64,000 nucleotides of DNA from Theileria orientalis strain Shintoku (taxonomy: Eukaryota; Apicomplexa; Aconoidasida; Piroplasmida; Theileriidae): positions 1,054,001 through 1,118,000 of the forward strand of contig NC_025263.1 of NCBI RefSeq assembly GCF_000740895.1, given 5' to 3'. Positions 54,042 through 63,724 of this stretch are shown piece by piece (position 1 is the first letter of the stretch; the number at the start of each line of letters is the position of its first letter). The notes beneath the pieces were generated by a model. The model was not told the origin of the DNA, made no database searches, and saw only the letters and a list, made by a program, of their open reading frames with translations. The position numbers and the translations under genes were made by a program.

Positions 54042-56305
54042 TTAAGCAATGTTAACGTACTGATCGGTGGTCGACATACACGTCGGGTACCTTACCATTT
54101 TATCTCCAGGAAGGTCCAATTCCTCGCCTGAAGATAAGCTAGCATCTGGACAGTGGGATCCCACTGGCGAAAAGCAGTCGAAAACGTTCTTCGAAACGGC
54201 TTCAATGATGTCGGGCAGCGGAATGATCTTAAATATGGCAGGAACCAGGTACTTTGAAAACTTGCACTCCTCCTCAAACCTTAGCTCGTGGGTAAGCATG
54301 TCCAGACAAAGGTGCTGACCGCTCGTTGTGTTTAAGATGGTAAAGTTCTTTCCGTACCTGCTGCCCTTCACACGCCTGATTATGAATGTGAACTTGTGGT
54401 TGTTGTGCAGGTCAAGCTTGCCCAGGCGACTCGTGTCGCCGACGCACAAAAGCTGCTCATGGAACCCGTTAAAGAACGAGGAGACGTTTGAACCACTCGT
54501 AAACCCGTTTTTATCAACCCTTACCGGGACTTCCATGCCAATGGTGCTTATGTACTTCAGCTGGCAAAATAAATCCTTTCCGAACCTTGTCCTGTCCACC
54601 CTGTGGCTGAACAGGTTTTTGTGGAAGTCGCACACAACTACCTCCGGAGTCTCAATGCTGTTAACGGTCCTAGTAACGTTGTCCAACTGCTCATACACGT
54701 ACGACTTTAGCGGGTTTATCCAGGGCATGGGCTTATAGCCCTCCAACCTGTTGAACACGTTGTTCACGACCTCTCCAGTGACTGGAATTGCCTTCTTCAG
54801 AGCCAGCGCCGCAGTCAGATTGGTGCACCTGCACGAGTTTTCCCTATAGTTGTTCAGTCCAACAAGGTTAACTATCTTGCTCGCCAGGTTAACCTTGGGC
54901 TCAATGGGCTCCACGACCGAGATTTTAAACAGGCCGATCTTCGTATTAGATACGAACGCCTGGCCTGAGTACACGCTTTCTCTGGTTCCGACATTGAGGA
55001 AGAGCGGCACGTTCACTCCCCTGTTGTTTATTTTAAATCCGTGTAGTCTCCCGGTGCCCCTAATCAAGTTCGTCAGCTCGCCACCACAGACGCCAGCATC
55101 ATCATGGCAGTCAGGCGTCGGAATGTAGTTGTATGTTTTGTGCGTTGGACTATAGTCTGGCACATCAAAACCTTCATCCAAATCTTTCTTCGAAATGTTA
55201 TCGAACCCACTCCGGTGATCAGTGCCTCCATCATTGTTTGGCGTGTACTCACTAATCCCAACCACATCTTGGTCTCCAGCATCAGATCCATAATTCACTT
55301 CCTCATCACCTTTTAATTTGACTATCTTATATCCCACTTTACCGTCTGTAGATTTAACTTCATTAAAGTAAATATCACTGTATCCTGTAACTGAATTATC
55401 AGAAGCTACATCATCCATGCTCTCATTGGCACTGCCGTGAGGATTATCTGAATTGACTTCGAGACTCCTACTAGGAGTCGAGTCCTGATTATATACAGTA
55501 CAATCAGCTGGTCCCTCGACCTTGGTGCTCAGCACATCAGAATAGTCTGTTCCTTTTGTGTTATACTTGAAAGTGGGCTCCACCTTTATTAAAGGAGATT
55601 TATCAACATCAGATTCTACAGAAGTGTTCGTAGTTTTATATGATTCCATTCTTCCACTACCAATAGAATTATCACCAACAGTGGCGCTGTTCAATGAAAT
55701 TTGAGAATCTAAATTTACTCTAAGTGAATCAATAGACTTTTCAGATTTTGAACTTGCAACGGATGAGTCTCCGTCATTATCCTTGGAATCACTACCTTCT
55801 AATTTTTCAAAAGGGCTATCAAATTTATCGTAATTTTCTGAAGAAAATATTTTATACACCTTTGTAATTATGATTCTGTACGTTTCAAGTTCAATGAATT
55901 TGAATTCGTTATCATTTGAGCCTGTTACGCTTTCTAATTCACCATGGAACGAAGTTTGGCCTCCTTCCGTGTTTATTTTAACAGAATCTTCATTATTATC
56001 ACAAAAAGATCCTGATGTGTAGCCGTTATCGTTATTTTCATTCGGATTGTCGGCACCAGATTGCACTTCGTGATTCCCACTCAGAGATCTAGAACCAAGT
56101 ATTAGTTTACAAATTTATATTCATATTTAAGTCAAATGCTTAAAAAATAATATATATTAAAATGAATGTGTATGACTCTGTGTAAGATATCAGTTGATTA
56201 ATCCATAGAATCAAAATGGACAACTCCAATAGAATCCAACACATAGTTAATATATATTAATAATTGTTACCTTTTATTTTTAAATTCAAAGCTGAGATTA
56301 TCCAT
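54042..56305 (-). CDS. Large protein with Ser/Asp-rich N-terminus, unknown
   Basis: Two exons: 56271-56305 (MDNLSFEFKNK) and 54042-56088, phase 2, 693 aa; the intron is 182 nt. Residues 20-330 are acidic, Ser/Asn/Asp/Gly-rich and probably disordered (repeated DNS, GSD, DSS words). Residues ~335-690 look folded, with beta-type stretches (VPLFLNVGTRESVYSGQAF, IGLFKISVVEPIEPKVNLA, FTFIIRRVKGSRYG, TTSGQHLCLDM) and several Cys. No signal peptide or TM segment is seen, so it is not an obvious secretome member. No family recognised; the arrangement is typical of lineage-specific apicomplexan regulators. Confidence 0.75.
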
Positions 56306-57168
56306 TCTATTTATACTAGGCATATATTTAATATTTTTTAAATATTACTTATCAAAGGCATTTTGTATTTATCTCTCACACCGCTATTTAATTTATGAAC
56401 ATATGCAATATTCAATAAAGAATATATATGAGAAGAAATATGAAATATAGATACATTTATGTTAGGAATCTAATTCAATATTGAGATTGCTGCAATGTTG
56501 CACAATTAATAAATAAGCACTAAGGAGATATAGATATAAGGAATAAACCAAGAAACTGAAAGAAAATTTAATATACATACTTAAAAATAAATAAAATCAT
56601 AAAAAAAATATGTGCAGCTGTGTATGTGTGTGTATTTAATCTTAGCCTAGGGGTGTAATATATCAACAGATAGCTCGATCTAAGCACTTTTCACCTAAAT
56701 GTATCAGTTATACTGTATATTTCAAGGCGGTAAGGCCTTATTTACCATTTCGATGGGGACTCAAGTGTGTCTCGTTAGCCCCAAATAAATCCGCCCAACG
56801 AATCAACATAATATAAATCACTTGATATTTTTCTATATCGTAGTATTCAGAATATGTAAGTTTATTTTATTCATCTATTACTATTTTTATATCAAATACT
56901 AGCTAGATTTTGGTGAAACATCATTTGATTTTGTGTGTGATATCGGATTTTAGATATCACATGCTTATCATTTTCTAAAATAGCTGACACTTTGATCTTA
57001 ACGTCTTTATAATTTTTGCTATATTATTTTTTATTATCTACGCTTGCTCTTAGCTATTTATAGTAGATACGCAATATTTTTGCGACCCACAATTACATGG
57101 CTAGATCTCAGATTATATACACTATTTCACTTAAAAAACCACTAACTAATACATATTTTTAGATCAAG
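56306..57168. promoter_or_regulatory. Divergent intergenic region upstream of H2B
   Basis: 863 nt, AT-rich except for a GC-richer island at 56720-56800 that contains a nested inverted repeat (see separate feature). Expected to hold the H2B promoter. Confidence 0.5.
56726..56795. ncRNA. Nested 70-nt inverted repeat, candidate structured RNA
   Basis: Outer stem GGCGG (56726-56730) with CCGCC (56791-56795). Middle stem TTATTT (56738-56743) with AAATAA (56783-56788). Inner stem GGGG (56755-56758) with CCCC (56779-56782), closing a 20-nt loop. An alternative local fold exists (palindrome TAAGGCCTTA, 56731-56740). Not tRNA-like. Its status as a transcript is unproven; it could equally be a DNA regulatory element 374-443 nt before the H2B ATG. 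Confidence 0.35.
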
Positions 57169-57492
57169 ATGGTAAAGAAGCGTGTGCACAAGGGAAAGAA
57201 GAAGGCCCGCTCAGAGACCTACAGCACCTACATCTTCAAGGTGCTCAAACAGGTCCACCCAGACACAGGAGTTTCCAAAAAGTCAATGTTGGTATTGAAC
57301 TCATTCGTTACTGACACCTTCGAGAAACTTGCAACCGAGGCTGGTAAACTTTGCAAGTACAACAAGAAGGAAACCCTCAGCTCAAGAGAAGTACAAACAG
57401 CCGTCAGGCTCGTACTTCCCGGTGAATTGGCAAAACATGCCGTTTCTGAGGGAACAAAGGCCGTAACTAAGTTCACAGGCAAACACCATTAA
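57169..57492 (+). CDS. Histone H2B
   Basis: Intronless 107 aa. A Lys-rich tail ([14 protein letters not shown]) precedes the histone fold: [61 protein letters not shown] and [15 protein letters not shown], the full H2B signature. The end GKHH replaces the usual Thr-Ser-Ser-Lys-type tail. The first ATG is used. It pairs with H2A in the nucleosome, and its family is also the substrate of the YL1-containing SWR1 complex encoded at the left edge. A canonical-size hairpin lies just downstream. Confidence 0.97.
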   Translation: MVKKRVHKGKKKARSETYSTYIFKVLKQVHPDTGVSKKSMLVLNSFVTDTFEKLATEAGKLCKYNKKETLSSREVQTAVRLVLPGELAKHAVSEGTKAVTKFTGKHH

Positions 57493-58149
57493 GCAAAAAT
57501 ATCCAAGTCAATGTAAACAATCGATATAATTTATAGCGGCGAATATGCTAATAAGGCTTCACTAGAAGCCGAAAATCATTTTAATAACAGTAGTAAATTT
57601 TTTCTCAATACACTTTACTAATGTAATTATTTACACTTTATACACGATGTCCTATGTTTGTACTAATTTTTCTAGTATAAGGTATTTGTCATAACAAATT
57701 ATGAATAAACATGAATTAATATAATCATATAAGGAATATAAATAAATGATTGAATCTATGGAATCACAAATATGAAAAATAATTGATATATTGATGAATA
57801 GATGTTGAATACACACACATAATGAATAAAAACACACAATGAACAAGAATAAGGAGTAAAAATGGATGAATATATATAATTTACACTTATTATAAGAGAA
57901 AGAGAATATTTAAAAGGCTACTCAGTTTATTTTGTCTACACATATGTAGGGTATCATAATCAGTTATCTTAAATAACATTCGGAATTACACTTCTTATTA
58001 ATTATTTAATACATATCTAATAAGTTGATCTTGTGACTATATACACCCGTTTCATACACAAAATATGTTCAGAATAACAAGTGTGTATGTAACACATGTA
58101 TGTACCGTAAATATTTGTATTTATTTTCATTTAAGATGACGAATGCAAT
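57493..58149. other. Intergenic between H2B and first secreted paralog
   Basis: 657 nt. Apart from the hairpin at 57555-57570 and AT-rich sequence, nothing is supported. Confidence 0.6.
57555..57570 (+). promoter_or_regulatory. Histone-type 3' stem-loop candidate
   Basis: Perfect 6-bp stem GGCTTC/GAAGCC with 4-nt loop ACTA, starting 62 nt past the H2B stop. Stem length, loop length, distance and the GGYYY...RRRCC stem pattern are those of metazoan histone mRNA 3' stem-loops, and A-rich sequence flanks it. The loop and closing C-G pair differ from the usual UUUC loop and U-A closing pair. Confidence 0.5.
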
Positions 58150-58851
58150 ATGAATTCCAGAATCATCGGCAAAAAAATTTTATTATACATTATCGCAATT
58201 AATATTATTAAAACGAATACCGATGCGACCACTGAGTTAACCAAATTATTCACATATTTTGATGACCAATCTAAGCTAAAAGAGATACAATTAAACGAAG
58301 GAGATGCCAGAGCGGTTCTAGAAGATAAGCCTACAGGATTACAAAGGACCGTTTTGGATTTAGATTTTCCAGAGGGGACACCTAGTAACAACACTGATTC
58401 CAGATATAGAATAGTACAGTGTTTAGCAGTGGGTCACATTGATTACATTCAGAAAAAAACATATAAAAATGTATCTCTTAAATTGACTGCAAAGGTCCCC
58501 TACGAACAAGCTCAAGAATGCACAAATACCATCATTGTAACTCTAAGTCCGCCAGGTACCATTGGAGCAACGGACAATGTGTTAACTAACGTCTACAAGA
58601 TATTTCAGAAGGAGGTTACGTTGAAAAACAATGAATCAACCACGTTCGTATTTGAAGACGTGCTCGACAGCGGATTCTTAAAAATGGATCTATTCTGGGT
58701 CAATTTTGAAATCAAGGGGAAGTGTTCTAAATACCTTGAAGTGGATCTGCTTAAACCTCAGAACAGTAGCCTATACGGGGATAAGGACGGACCAGATGCC
58801 AGAACCCAAGCTACAGGAGGTCAAGGCCAAGCGGTTAGTCCTGCTGCTTGA
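58150..58851 (+). CDS. Secreted protein, tandem paralog A
   Basis: Intronless 233 aa. The signal-like N-terminus is MNSRIIGKKILLYIIAINIIKTNTDA. The mature part is a probable all-beta domain with the landmarks TVLDLDFPEGT, YRIVQCLAVG, VSLKLTAKV, a Cys at CTNTIIVTL, VFEDVLDSGF and DLFWVNFEIKGKCSKYLEVDLLKPQNSS. The tail is Gly/Gln/Ala-rich. The next gene shares all these landmarks in order, so the two arose by tandem duplication. Size and layout resemble piroplasm surface or exported antigens of about 23-25 kDa described in Theileria, but I cannot name the family. No GPI or TM signal at the C-terminus. Confidence 0.8.
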   Translation: MNSRIIGKKILLYIIAINIIKTNTDATTELTKLFTYFDDQSKLKEIQLNEGDARAVLEDKPTGLQRTVLDLDFPEGTPSNNTDSRYRIVQCLAVGHIDYIQKKTYKNVSLKLTAKVPYEQAQECTNTIIVTLSPPGTIGATDNVLTNVYKIFQKEVTLKNNESTTFVFEDVLDSGFLKMDLFWVNFEIKGKCSKYLEVDLLKPQNSSLYGDKDGPDARTQATGGQGQAVSPAA

Positions 58852-59200
58852 CGAATACAAGCAGTAGAACAACTCAATAAACTCAAACAGCCAGTAAATG
58901 CTATATGAGAAACACACTGTTTGGAGAATGTTGGCTTATAAACTTCTTATATTAAAAATTTAATATAATTTATAAGCCACTTACCTTTTTAATATTTTAC
59001 TCTCACGTCACCTTATTCAACAAATACATCAATTCCCCATCTATGGAGTTGATTTACACATTTTATCCATTTAATTCACAAATTGGTTTTTTGTACAGCA
59101 TACTAAAATGTATACCTATTCATAGACTCAATATTTAACCAATTAGACCATCGCCAGCCATTTTTGAATTCTTGTGTTACTCAATATATAAATCTCCAAA
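58852..59200. other. Intergenic between the tandem paralogs
   Basis: 349 nt holding the strong bulged hairpin at 58933-58978 and then AT-rich promoter-like sequence for the second paralog. Confidence 0.65.
58933..58978. promoter_or_regulatory. 20-bp bulged hairpin in the 3' region of paralog A
   Basis: Outer arms GGCTTATAAA (58933-58942) and TTTATAAGCC (58969-58978) pair perfectly. After a 4-nt bulge CTTC (58943-58946), inner arms TTATATTAAA (58947-58956) and TTTAATATAA (58959-58968) pair perfectly around a 2-nt loop. It begins 82 nt after the stop of paralog A. Confidence 0.8.
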
Positions 59201-59848
59201 ATGAATTTTCTAGCCCACACACTCGCCATATTTTGGGCGCTATTTATCTTTTTAAATTATACAGTAAATTCCAGCAAGTTAGAAAGCACATTACATAGCA
59301 CAAATTCTGATATTACTCAAATGTTCTCCTTCACAGGATTGAGCAGGAGAAAAATCGTCATTTTCGATGATAACATGGCAAACGAGTTCGTAAATACGGT
59401 AAAACCTAAAGGTTTGCATAAAACAAGAATAGATCTAGATTTTCCGCAGACAACAAGCACAACCACAACCATCTATAGGGTGGTCCAGTTTTTAATGAAC
59501 GGATCTGTAACAGAGCTGCAAAGAGAACTGTATAAAGACGTAGTGCTAAAGTTGACCGGACACGGGGTACACGGCAGCGTTAAAGGTCCGTGTAAAGTCG
59601 ATGTTGTTCTGAATTTGTCTCTCCCGAGCAGCTTCCAAAGCAACGGAGTGTTTGAACCGAAGGCCGAAGGAATGAAACGGGAGTTCTCGTTAAACAAAAA
59701 CGAAACGAAAGTGATAACTTTCGAAAACGTTTTTGACGACGATTTTCCAATGGATCACTTCTGGGCAAACTTCAGTGTTCGGGGAAAGTGTAACATGTAC
59801 GTGGACGTAGAGCTCATAAAACCTGACAATTCATCGGAAACATTATAA
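59201..59848 (+). CDS. Secreted protein, tandem paralog B
   Basis: Intronless 215 aa, signal peptide MNFLAHTLAIFWALFIFLNYTVNS. Same ordered landmarks as paralog A: TRIDLDFPQTT, YRVVQFLMNG, VVLKLTG, CKVDVVLNLSLP, ITFENVFDDDFPMDHFWANFSVRGKCNMYVDVELIKPDNSS. It lacks the Gly/Gln tail of A. The two conserved Cys (in the C-x-V-x-V strand and in KGKC/RGKC) are kept in both and may form a disulfide. Function unknown; presumably secreted or surface. Confidence 0.8.
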   Translation: MNFLAHTLAIFWALFIFLNYTVNSSKLESTLHSTNSDITQMFSFTGLSRRKIVIFDDNMANEFVNTVKPKGLHKTRIDLDFPQTTSTTTTIYRVVQFLMNGSVTELQRELYKDVVLKLTGHGVHGSVKGPCKVDVVLNLSLPSSFQSNGVFEPKAEGMKREFSLNKNETKVITFENVFDDDFPMDHFWANFSVRGKCNMYVDVELIKPDNSSETL

Positions 59849-60182
59849 AAAACTAATTCAAAATCGATATTTAAGAGTCAATAAAACACACAACAAATGA
59901 AGTTCAGACGAAGCGACGAATTCGCAATTTTGGACAAATTCGTTCATGATTTACATATAATCAGATAATATAATTGTAATTTAATCTTCGGAATATAAAT
60001 GAAAGATTATTTAAATATGTGTAAGCAACACTAAAATTATTTCTAAGTGAAAACAGCCTGGATTCTTTGTTGTCGTGCTACCCAGTATGGATGACAGAAT
60101 TTATAAAATTTCATTCGGTAGCCAATATATATTTTAGAAATGATAATTATAGTCACATACCATTAACTTATTCGATCGCAAA
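59849..60182. other. Intergenic, AT-rich
   Basis: 334 nt between paralog B and zuotin. A reading frame upstream of 60183 contains a TAG, supporting 60183 as the zuotin start. Nothing else seen. Confidence 0.6.
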
Positions 60183-63065
60183 ATGCGTCTCTGTAACCAC
60201 AGTTACAACGAAGAAAAGAAGGTTGTTCCCAAATCCTCAAAAAAAACAAAGAGAGTTGAACCAGCTGGATTCGTCTTTTTCATATTGAGAGAATGGAACG
60301 CAAGAATCGCTTTTGAAGGTATTCAAATTTTTTACCGACTGGAGGAGATAATAAATATTTTCCGCATCCATTAATTGAATTTGTAGATATTTTTGAAGTG
60401 GACCTGAACACGAGGAAGGCGGAGTTCGGAATCTCGGAACTGGACCTGGAAAAAGTCAAAAACTTCTCAAACTACTGCCAAAAGTACGAAGTCGCAAGTT
60501 TCATCTACGCCCATAAGCTGGCATGGAGCAGGATAATGCTAAGCGACTTCGAAACGTTGTCAGAATCGGAGACGGGAGACGAGACCGTGTCGAAGAAGAA
60601 GGAGAAGAAGTTCAAGAGCATAAAAACGCTGGGACTGGTGAGGAATTTCATCTCAAAGAACACGTGTGCATACGAACTGCTGAACTGCACGGACTCTGAC
60701 GAGACTTCGAAGATCAAGGCAAACTACAGGAAGCTGGTACTGCTGCTGCACCCGGACAAGAGCAACAACCAGAACGTGCCAGATGACCTGAAGGATTACG
60801 AGAAGAAGTACAGAGTCTCCTCGCTCACGAGGGAGCAGAAGAGCGACATGTTTCTACTACTGCAAGATGCGTTCACAATTCTCAGCGGTAAGTTACACAT
60901 AAGGCTGAAATTCCGGTTTAGACCCGGATATGAGACTGGAGTACGATTCAAACCTGCCATTTGACGAGTACATACCAACGAACGAAGAAGCGAAGAAAAA
61001 GGACTTCTTCCAACTGTTCGGACCAGTGTTTAAGATGAACTCGAGGTAAGAGACGAGAATTAGGAATAAAAATAGAAATATAATTAAACCATTAATTATG
61101 ACAAGATTTAAATAGAATTATGACCATTGACAATAATTGACTAGAAGTATAACCATTGACAAGATTTGACTATAATTATAGCCATTGAAATGGCATAATA
61201 CAACAATAACTTAGGTGGTCGAGAGTAAAGCCAGTGCCGCTTTTGGGAAGCAACGAAAGCGACGACAAGTACGTAGAGGAGTTTTACGAGTTCTGGCGAT
61301 CATTCGAAACACTGAGAACATTCAGCCACGCAGCTCCACACCTGCTGGAGGACGCAGAAAGCAGAGAGGAAAAGCGGTGGATGGAAAGAGAAAACCTGAA
61401 GGTGCAGAAGAAGCTAGTGAAGAAGGAGCAGCTAAGAATACAAAAACTGGTAGATTTATCGCAGCAATAGTAAGTCTTAAATCAAGTGCATAGGTTACAG
61501 TAGAGTTAGATACCGTAAATATACAAAATATTTGTTAGAATATGCTTACACATTATTGACTAGAATATGCATACACATTATTGGTTATAGTACAAAATCT
61601 AAGCATTGTTAATGATGGTAACACTAACATTCATATTTAGTGACCCTAGACTAAAGAGGAGACAAGACCGACTTAGACTAGAAAAACTTGAAAGGCTGAA
61701 GAAGGTTCAAGAAGCGAAACAGCTAGAAATGTAAGTAAAAGGGAAAATTAACGATTAATATTAGGAAAAAACTTGAGCTTGAGAAGGAAAAGGAGAGATT
61801 GGAGCTCCAGCAGGCAGCAGAGAGAACAAAATATGAAAAACAAATCGCAAAAAAATTGTAAAATATAGATATAAAAAATAGATATATAATTAAGCGAGTA
61901 TATAAGTAAATACACGTAAACAAGCTATTTAGATACTGAAAAAACATATTAGTTATTGATAGAACATTCACACTAGCATAGCAACTAAAAATTAGTATAA
62001 CAAGTAAAATATTAATTAGCATAACAAGTAAAATATTTGTGGCTTATTAAAATAATATTGTAGGAGACAACAACTTAGAATAGTGTCCCAGAGGGATGAT
62101 AAATTCACGGAAATAGCCAAAAATTTTGATAAACTGACGAACTTTGAATATGGAGAGATAGTGAAGTATTCGAAGGAAATGTATTCAATAATTAAGTTGG
62201 AGTTCGATTTTGCAAGAAGCGCAAACAGCGAATACCTCGAGGAACTTAAGAGCTGTGACACACAACTGAAGGAGTTTGAAGTGGAAAATGACATTTCAGA
62301 GCAGCTATCAGGACTATTCGAGTCAATAGCAGCAAAGTTGGATCCACCAGGACAAAACACAAACGCAGAGCTCACACCTGCACAACAACAAACACAAAAA
62401 ACAGAGTTAAAGCAAGATGTAAAAGTAGAAGGAGAATCCGGGTGGACAACAGGAGACCTGGGAAGGCTGGCGAAGGCAGTAGAAGCAAACCCGCCGGGAA
62501 CGCCGGGACGCTGGAACCTGATATCGAAGTTCGTGAGAACAAAGTCGGCAGGACAGTGCATAGAAATGGCGAAGCTGGTGGCAACGAACGCAGACATATC
62601 GAGTTACATGGCCTCGGAGACAAGGGCCGCAGGGATTAACGGAGACAGCACTGCTGCCGTGAACAACGGCCCGACCAAGACCAACGGGAACGTGACGGAG
62701 GCAGCCGTCGAAGTCCCAGCCTCAGCCTCAGGCTGGACAAAGGAGCAGCAGACGGTAAGCGCACGAGTCTCGCCCTTAGCCAATTAACACTGTAGGCGTT
62801 CGAACAGGCGCTAGCGAAGTACCCATCGCACATCGATCCTCTGGTCAGATGGAGAAAGATAGCGTCCGAGGTCCCGGGGAAAACGCCCAAGGAGTGCCTA
62901 TCCAGATTCAAGGAGGTAAGTTTCGACCATGCGTATTAGTTAGACCACATATGTAGCATTATTATAGTATCTGTGGTAATACCAACAGCAGTAGAATCAG
63001 TAGTACTAGTAGCACTCATTTATGCTCCACCGTAGATTAAAGCCGCGATCGCCTCCAGGAAGTAG
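60183..63065 (+). CDS. Zuotin / DNAJC2 J-protein with SANT/Myb domains
   Basis: Nine exons: 60183-60318, 60387-60887, 60922-61045, 61215-61469, 61641-61730, 61765-61857, 62064-62754, 62796-62915 and 63036-63065; all GT-AG and in phase, 679 aa. The N-terminal UBD-like block has VEPAGFVFF and WNARIAFEDIF. The J-domain spans ~150-230 with ANYRKLVLLLHPDKSNNQN, HPD intact. The zuotin homology region is DYIPTNEEAKKKDFFQLFGPVF-like and WSRVKPVPLLG, YVEEFYEFWRSFETLRTFSH. A long charged helix (RRQDRLRLEKLERLKK) follows, then two SANT domains (WTTGDLGRLAKAVEANPPG, WTKEQQTAFEQALAKYPS). The animal-type SANT pair is present. With an Hsp70L partner it forms the ribosome-associated complex. Confidence 0.93.
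61118..61177. repeat. 30-nt degenerate tandem repeat in zuotin intron 3
   Basis: Two adjacent ~30-nt units (61118-61147 and 61148-61177) plus partial flanking copies share ACCATTGACAA and TTGACTA words. All within intron 61046-61214. Confidence 0.75.
61536..61585. repeat. 25-bp tandem duplication in zuotin intron 4
   Basis: Units 61536-61560 and 61561-61585 differ at three positions, mostly at the end of the unit. Inside intron 61470-61640. Confidence 0.88.
61991..62038. repeat. 24-bp tandem duplication in zuotin intron 6
   Basis: Units 61991-62014 and 62015-62038 differ at two positions. Inside intron 61858-62063, immediately before the acceptor region. Confidence 0.88.
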
Positions 63066-63181
63066 TAGCAATTTAAGGACGTAATGTTCTTTCAGTATAA
63101 ACACATATGCATTAGATAGTAAAAATAACTAAAAGCGTAGCTGTGGGAGTGAGTACCACGTATGCTAGTGTCAATAGTACA

Positions 63182-63724
63182 TTAACGCTGCCTAGGAGCG
63201 CGCAGAGTGCGGTTGCCCTTGTTCCTAGCCCTGCGCTCCTTGACGATCCTCCTGACCTTGGCAGGGCACCGGAAGGGCGGTTTCTCGTCAGAGGGAGCCC
63301 GAACGACAATCACGTTCAGCTTGGACATGCGCTTCATCCGCTTCTTCTTCTTGTGCTTCTTAATCTTAAACTTGCGCCTCTTAAGAGTACTGATGGGCCT
63401 GGAGGGTGAAAGGCAGTAAGGTGATGAAACTACATTGAGCAGATTGAAAAAGCTGCGATAAAAACAAGGCAGAAACCAGTGAAGTTTATGAGTGAAGACT
63501 CCACTTGAAGAAGATGGGTTTAAGTTGTGTGAAAACGAAGAAAAAGCTCTACTTGAGTTGAGTGTGTAATGAGTGCTTGACAAATTAAGAGCTGAAGAAG
63601 ATAAAGAGTTGTGGGCTTTAGATACACTCACAGGGCTAATTATACTAAAAACATTAAAAAAATTATAAAAACTGCTGTTAATACGCTTAAAGGGACTTAT
63701 TCGCGAACAAAATCTTGGAATCAT
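63182..63724 (-). CDS. Mitochondrial small-subunit ribosomal protein mS38-like (COX24/AURKAIP1 C-terminal domain)
   Basis: Intronless 180 aa. The N-terminal ~100 residues are Ser/Asn/Phe/Arg-rich with almost no acidic residues (MIPRFCSRISPFKRINSSFY), a long mitochondrial-type presequence. Residues ~112-135 give LKRRKFKIKKHKKKKRMKRM, the short basic helix of the COX24_C/DUF1713 family (mS38), which ends mitoribosomal small-subunit proteins. Unlike yeast and human, where this helix is at the very C-terminus, here ~45 more residues follow (VRAPSDEKPPF, RRIVKERRARNKGN). The basic helix is strong evidence, the extension a caveat. Confidence 0.68.
   Translation of the reverse strand: MIPRFCSRISPFKRINSSFYNFFNVFSIISPVSVSKAHNSLSSSALNLSSTHYTLNSSRAFSSFSHNLNPSSSSGVFTHKLHWFLPCFYRSFFNLLNVVSSPYCLSPSRPISTLKRRKFKIKKHKKKKRMKRMSKLNVIVVRAPSDEKPPFRCPAKVRRIVKERRARNKGNRTLRAPRQR

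Noticed and set aside
56726..56795. The 70-nt nested inverted repeat as a tRNA
   Set aside because: Right length but no D-arm, anticodon arm or T-loop in the right places on either strand.
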